Shown here in pieces: positions 61,140-64,000 of a DNA stretch of 64,000 nucleotides; positions within the stretch are counted from its first letter, which is position 1, and each line of letters opens with the position of its first letter. This stretch comes from Terribacillus halophilus (GTDB lineage: Bacteria; Bacillota; Bacilli; Bacillales; Amphibacillaceae): positions 1,675,667 to 1,739,666 of the forward strand of contig NZ_LT727828.1 of the NCBI RefSeq assembly GCF_900162685.1, read 5' to 3'. Under the pieces are notes generated by a model. The model was given only the letters and a program-made list of their open reading frames with translations, did not search any database and had not been told where the DNA came from. The translations under genes and the position numbers were made by a program.

Positions 61140-62276
61140 ATGATGAACAGGCAAGTGACCCTGATTGCGACAGCAGCAATGGGCTTAGAATCTGTTGTGG
61201 CACGTGAAGTGAAGCAGCTGGGCTATCAAGACGTAAAAGTAGACAACGGAAGAGTGCTGTTTCAGGCAGATCCATCGGCAATTGCGCGCTGTAACTTATG
61301 GCTTCGGACAGCTGACCGGATTAAAGTGCTGGTTGGAGAGTTTAAAGCAACTACTTTTGATGAGCTCTTCGAACAAACGAAGGATTTACCATGGGAAACG
61401 TACATACAAGAAAATGGTGAATTTCCAGTTATCGGAAAGAGTGTAAAATCAACATTATACAGTGTACCTGATTGCCAGCGTATCGTGAAGAAAGCTGTTG
61501 TGGAACGTTTAAAAAGAAAATACGGTATTGCTTCGTGGCTTGACGAATCAGGTCCCCGACACCGTATTGAAGTTGCCATTTTGAAAGATACAGTAAGTTT
61601 GACGTTGGATACGAGCGGTACTGGCTTGCATAAACGCGGCTATCGCGTCGGACAAGGTGAGGCACCAATTAAAGAAACCTTGGCGGCATCGTTGGTACTT
61701 TTGACAAATTGGCGTCCGGAATTTCCGTTGCATGACCCGTTTTGCGGCAGTGGTACGATTGCCATTGAAGCTGCTTTGATTGGTCAAAATATCGCACCTG
61801 GGTTCAACCGTGAATTCGATGCGGAAAATTGGCACTGGATAAAATCCGATATATGGGAAAAAGCATTAGAAGAAGCAGAGGACTTGGCCAACTACGATCA
61901 GGAACTCCATATTTCAGGTTCTGATATTGATCATAAGATGATCGAGATTGCCAAACAGAACAGCATGGAATCCGGCCTAGGCGAATTGATTGATTGGAAA
62001 CAGATGCAAGTTTCTGATTGGAATCCTAAGCTTCACAATGGCTATATGATCACCAACCCGCCGTATGGTGAGCGACTCGGAGATCGGCCAGAGGTGGAAA
62101 AAGCATATCGACAGCTTGGCGGAATTATGCAGGAAAACCCTTCTTGGAGCGGGTATATCCTGACATCACATGAAGGTTTCGAATCTTGTTACGGAAAACA
62201 GGCGACGAAGAAACGCAAGCTTTTCAATGGTTTCATTAAGACCGACTATTATCAGTATTTCGGTAAACATATCTGA
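61140..62276 (+). CDS. ypsC: THUMP-domain rRNA guanine methyltransferase YpsC (RlmL-like)
   Basis: The 378-residue protein has an N-terminal ferredoxin-like/THUMP region (about 5-155) and a class I SAM methyltransferase domain with DPFCGSGTIAIEAA and the N-methyltransferase motif TNPPYGERLGD. E. coli RlmL (RlmKL) methylates G2445 of 23S rRNA; the exact site of YpsC is not given by sequence. Two ATGs (61140, 61143) lie side by side. Confidence 0.93.
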   Translation: MMNRQVTLIATAAMGLESVVAREVKQLGYQDVKVDNGRVLFQADPSAIARCNLWLRTADRIKVLVGEFKATTFDELFEQTKDLPWETYIQENGEFPVIGKSVKSTLYSVPDCQRIVKKAVVERLKRKYGIASWLDESGPRHRIEVAILKDTVSLTLDTSGTGLHKRGYRVGQGEAPIKETLAASLVLLTNWRPEFPLHDPFCGSGTIAIEAALIGQNIAPGFNREFDAENWHWIKSDIWEKALEEAEDLANYDQELHISGSDIDHKMIEIAKQNSMESGLGELIDWKQMQVSDWNPKLHNGYMITNPPYGERLGDRPEVEKAYRQLGGIMQENPSWSGYILTSHEGFESCYGKQATKKRKLFNGFIKTDYYQYFGKHI

Positions 62277-62293
62277 AAAAGGGAGCGGATAGT

Positions 62294-63784
62294 ATGTCAG
62301 ATGCAACACAGCAATATTGGGACTTAATACAGGAACAGAAAGCCTACGAAGAAGCAATAGCCCTTATGCACTGGGATTTGCGTACGAAGGCACCAAAAGC
62401 CGGTATGGAACAGCGGGCTGAAGCGATTGGTTATCTGTCGCAGCAAGCACACCGCCTGTCTACATCTGACAGAATGAAGGAACTGATTGATGAACTGAAG
62501 CCAATTGCGACGGATGATATTTTAGTGAAATCATTGGCAGAAAGTGAAAAAGAATACGACCGTAATAAGAAAATTCCTGAAGCCGAGCATAAAGCCTATA
62601 TTATGCTGCAGTCTAAAGCGGAATCTGTGTGGGGAGAGGCGAGAGAAAAAGGCGATTTTCGTCTGCTTCAGCCTTATCTAGAAGAACTCGTTGCATACAA
62701 AAAGAAATTCGCTTCGTACTGGAACCCTGATCAGCATGCTTATGATGTGCTTTTAGACCTTTACGAGCCAGGCATCACAATGGAAAAGCTTGATGATGTA
62801 TTCCCGGCGCTTAGAAAGTCACTGACACATTTGCTGGAGCAAATTAAACAATCATCTGTAAAGCCAGATGTGAGCGTACTGGAAACGCACTTCTCCAAGG
62901 AACAGCAAAAAGCATTTACCGTTGCTGTCTTAAAGAAAATGGGGTATGACTTCGATGCAGGCAGACTGGACGACACGATTCATCCTTTTGAAATTACGCT
63001 GAATTCCAAAGATGTCCGAATTACAACGCGCTATGACGAAGAAGACTTCCGAATGGCTGTGTTTGGTACCATTCATGAAGGCGGGCATGCACTGTATGAA
63101 CAAAATATCGGTGATGAATTGGCAGCTACGCCTTTAGCTGGCGGCACGAGCATGGGAATCCATGAGTCACAGTCTTTATTCTGGGAGAATTTTGTTGCGA
63201 GAAGCGAAGCATTCTGGAAAGGGCATTTCGAGGAATTTAAGACATACGCTCCTGCATCCCTAAAGGAGATTGATTTTGCTGCTTTCTATCAGGCTGTTAA
63301 TGAAGTCAAGGCTTCTTTTATTCGTATTGAGGCAGATGAATTGACTTATGCTTTGCACATTATGATCCGCTATGAACTGGAAAAAGCCTTATTTAAAGAT
63401 GAGATTACGGTTGCAGAACTTCCAGACATATGGAACAAGAAAATGGAAGAGTATCTTGGCATTGTACCAGAAAGTGATGCACAAGGTGTGCTCCAGGATA
63501 TCCACTGGTCCGGCGGAGATTTCGGATATTTCCCATCCTACGCATTAGGCTACATGTATGCAGCGCAATTTAATAAAAAAATGCGAGAATCTTTGGATAC
63601 AGACAGCTTAATAGAAGCAGGGGACTTTGCACCGATAAAACAATGGCTCACAGAGCAGATTCATCAATACGGAAAAGCGAAGAAGCCATTGGAATTGCTG
63701 CAAGATGTTACAGGCGAAGGATTGAACGCAGATCATCTTGTAACCTACTTGACAGAGAAATACAGCAAGATTTATCAACTATAA
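62294..63784 (+). CDS. ypwA: Carboxypeptidase Taq family metallopeptidase (M32), YpwA
   Basis: The 496-residue zinc carboxypeptidase has the HEGGH motif (TIHEGGHALYEQN, near residue 260), the M32 signature GTSMGIHESQSLFWEN and IRIEADELTYALHI, followed by GYMYAAQF. Length equals the family (about 500). Its GGGAGC-type binding site lies close before the ATG, 18 bases after ypsC. Confidence 0.95.
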   Translation: MSDATQQYWDLIQEQKAYEEAIALMHWDLRTKAPKAGMEQRAEAIGYLSQQAHRLSTSDRMKELIDELKPIATDDILVKSLAESEKEYDRNKKIPEAEHKAYIMLQSKAESVWGEAREKGDFRLLQPYLEELVAYKKKFASYWNPDQHAYDVLLDLYEPGITMEKLDDVFPALRKSLTHLLEQIKQSSVKPDVSVLETHFSKEQQKAFTVAVLKKMGYDFDAGRLDDTIHPFEITLNSKDVRITTRYDEEDFRMAVFGTIHEGGHALYEQNIGDELAATPLAGGTSMGIHESQSLFWENFVARSEAFWKGHFEEFKTYAPASLKEIDFAAFYQAVNEVKASFIRIEADELTYALHIMIRYELEKALFKDEITVAELPDIWNKKMEEYLGIVPESDAQGVLQDIHWSGGDFGYFPSYALGYMYAAQFNKKMRESLDTDSLIEAGDFAPIKQWLTEQIHQYGKAKKPLELLQDVTGEGLNADHLVTYLTEKYSKIYQL

Positions 63785-63785
63785 T

Positions 63786-63819
63786 AAAAAACGATGCAGA
63801 AAATCTGCATCGTTTTTTT
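63786..63819 (+). terminator. Bidirectional terminator after ypwA
   Basis: AAAACGATGCAGA and TCTGCATCGTTTT pair around AAA, with A and T runs at both sides, serving the convergent gene as well. Confidence 0.92.
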
Positions 63820-64000
63820 AGCTTAATGCCTGTGCCATGTCTGGTACGTTCAAGTCAGCTTCTTTATAGATACCCTCTAGGTCAGATTGGAATGTATCAA
63901 AGTGTTTCTGAGCTGCGTCGAAGTTTGGCTCCGCTGCCGAAGCATCAATACTTTTGCTGATTTCCTCAAAGTAAGACTTCAAAGGGTCAAGCGATTTTGT
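63818..64000 (-). CDS. C-terminal 60 residues of an unknown minus-strand protein (partial)
   Basis: The frame enters from the right edge and stops at 63818-63820 beside the shared terminator. The 60 residues are acidic and helical (LKSYFEEISKSIDASAAEPN, HFDTFQSDLEGIYKEADLNV). I do not recognise the family; most of the gene is outside the window. Confidence 0.6.
   Translation of the reverse strand, partial: TKSLDPLKSYFEEISKSIDASAAEPNFDAAQKHFDTFQSDLEGIYKEADLNVPDMAQALS

Noticed and set aside
1..64000. CRISPR array, prophage, tRNA or 16S/23S rRNA genes
   Set aside because: No regularly spaced direct repeats, phage structural genes, cloverleaf sequences or rRNA blocks were seen; the only structural RNA recognised is rnpB.

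Overview
The window is a stretch of chromosome from a spore-forming, low-to-moderate GC Gram-positive bacterium of the family Bacillaceae. The evidence is the gene content and order, which follow the Bacillus subtilis sleB/ypeB to ypwA region, together with spore genes (sleB, ypeB, spoVIF, spoIVA, yjcZ, sspM, cotD), strong AGGAGG-type ribosome binding sites and many TTG/GTG starts. The C30 carotenoid operon and the acidic tail on PBP1 suggest a pigmented, halotolerant genus such as Terribacillus, Halobacillus or a relative. That placement is inference; the genus cannot be proved here.

Layout: 1-8 kb holds the end of sleB, ypeB, the PilZ gene motI, cmk, plsC, ypfD, yphA, der, gpsA and spoVIF. 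8.6-13.8 kb holds spoIVA, hbs, the menaquinone side-chain and ring-methylation genes hepS-menG-hepT, and ndk. 13.8-16 kb is a non-syntenic patch with a probable YcaO gene remnant, an M29 aminopeptidase and a second minus-strand gene remnant. 16-23.7 kb holds cheR, a DUF2798 gene, a MerR regulator and the aromatic operon aroC-aroB-aroH-hisC-tyrA-aroA. 23.8-27.6 kb holds ypiA, ypiB (reoY), ypjA, a short ypjB-like gene and a yugP-type metalloprotease. 27.8-29.3 kb holds yjcZ and an IS3-family element with a programmed -1 frameshift site, inserted inside what looks like a terminator hairpin. 29.3-40.7 kb holds a DJ-1/PfpI gene and ypjC (minus strand), then ypjD-dapB-mgsA-bshA-cca-birA-panB-panC-panD and dinG. 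40.9-50 kb holds ypmA-ypmB-asnS-dnaD-nth, ponA and recU (minus), yppC, sspM (minus), yppE and cdd. 50.1-59 kb is a nine-gene carotenoid operon ending in the type 2 isopentenyl diphosphate isomerase gene. 59-64 kb holds cotD, ypsA, gpsB, rnpB, the YpsC methyltransferase gene, an M32 carboxypeptidase gene and the end of an unknown gene.

How it works together: most genes are housekeeping (translation and GTPases, phospholipid synthesis, isoprenoid quinone, aromatic amino acids, lysine/biotin/pantothenate, cell wall synthesis and its control). The accessory unit of most interest is the carotenoid operon. It encodes a C30 synthase, three desaturase/oxidase paralogues, a CruF-type hydratase, a glycosyltransferase, an acyltransferase and the isomerase that supplies precursor, and it is preceded by a good match to a sigma-B promoter. 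Compared with B. subtilis, several genes usually found in this order are absent at their normal positions: mtrA-mtrB and the trp genes, ypiF-qcrABC, bshB1, aspB and ypoC. fni has moved from beside ypfD into the carotenoid operon.
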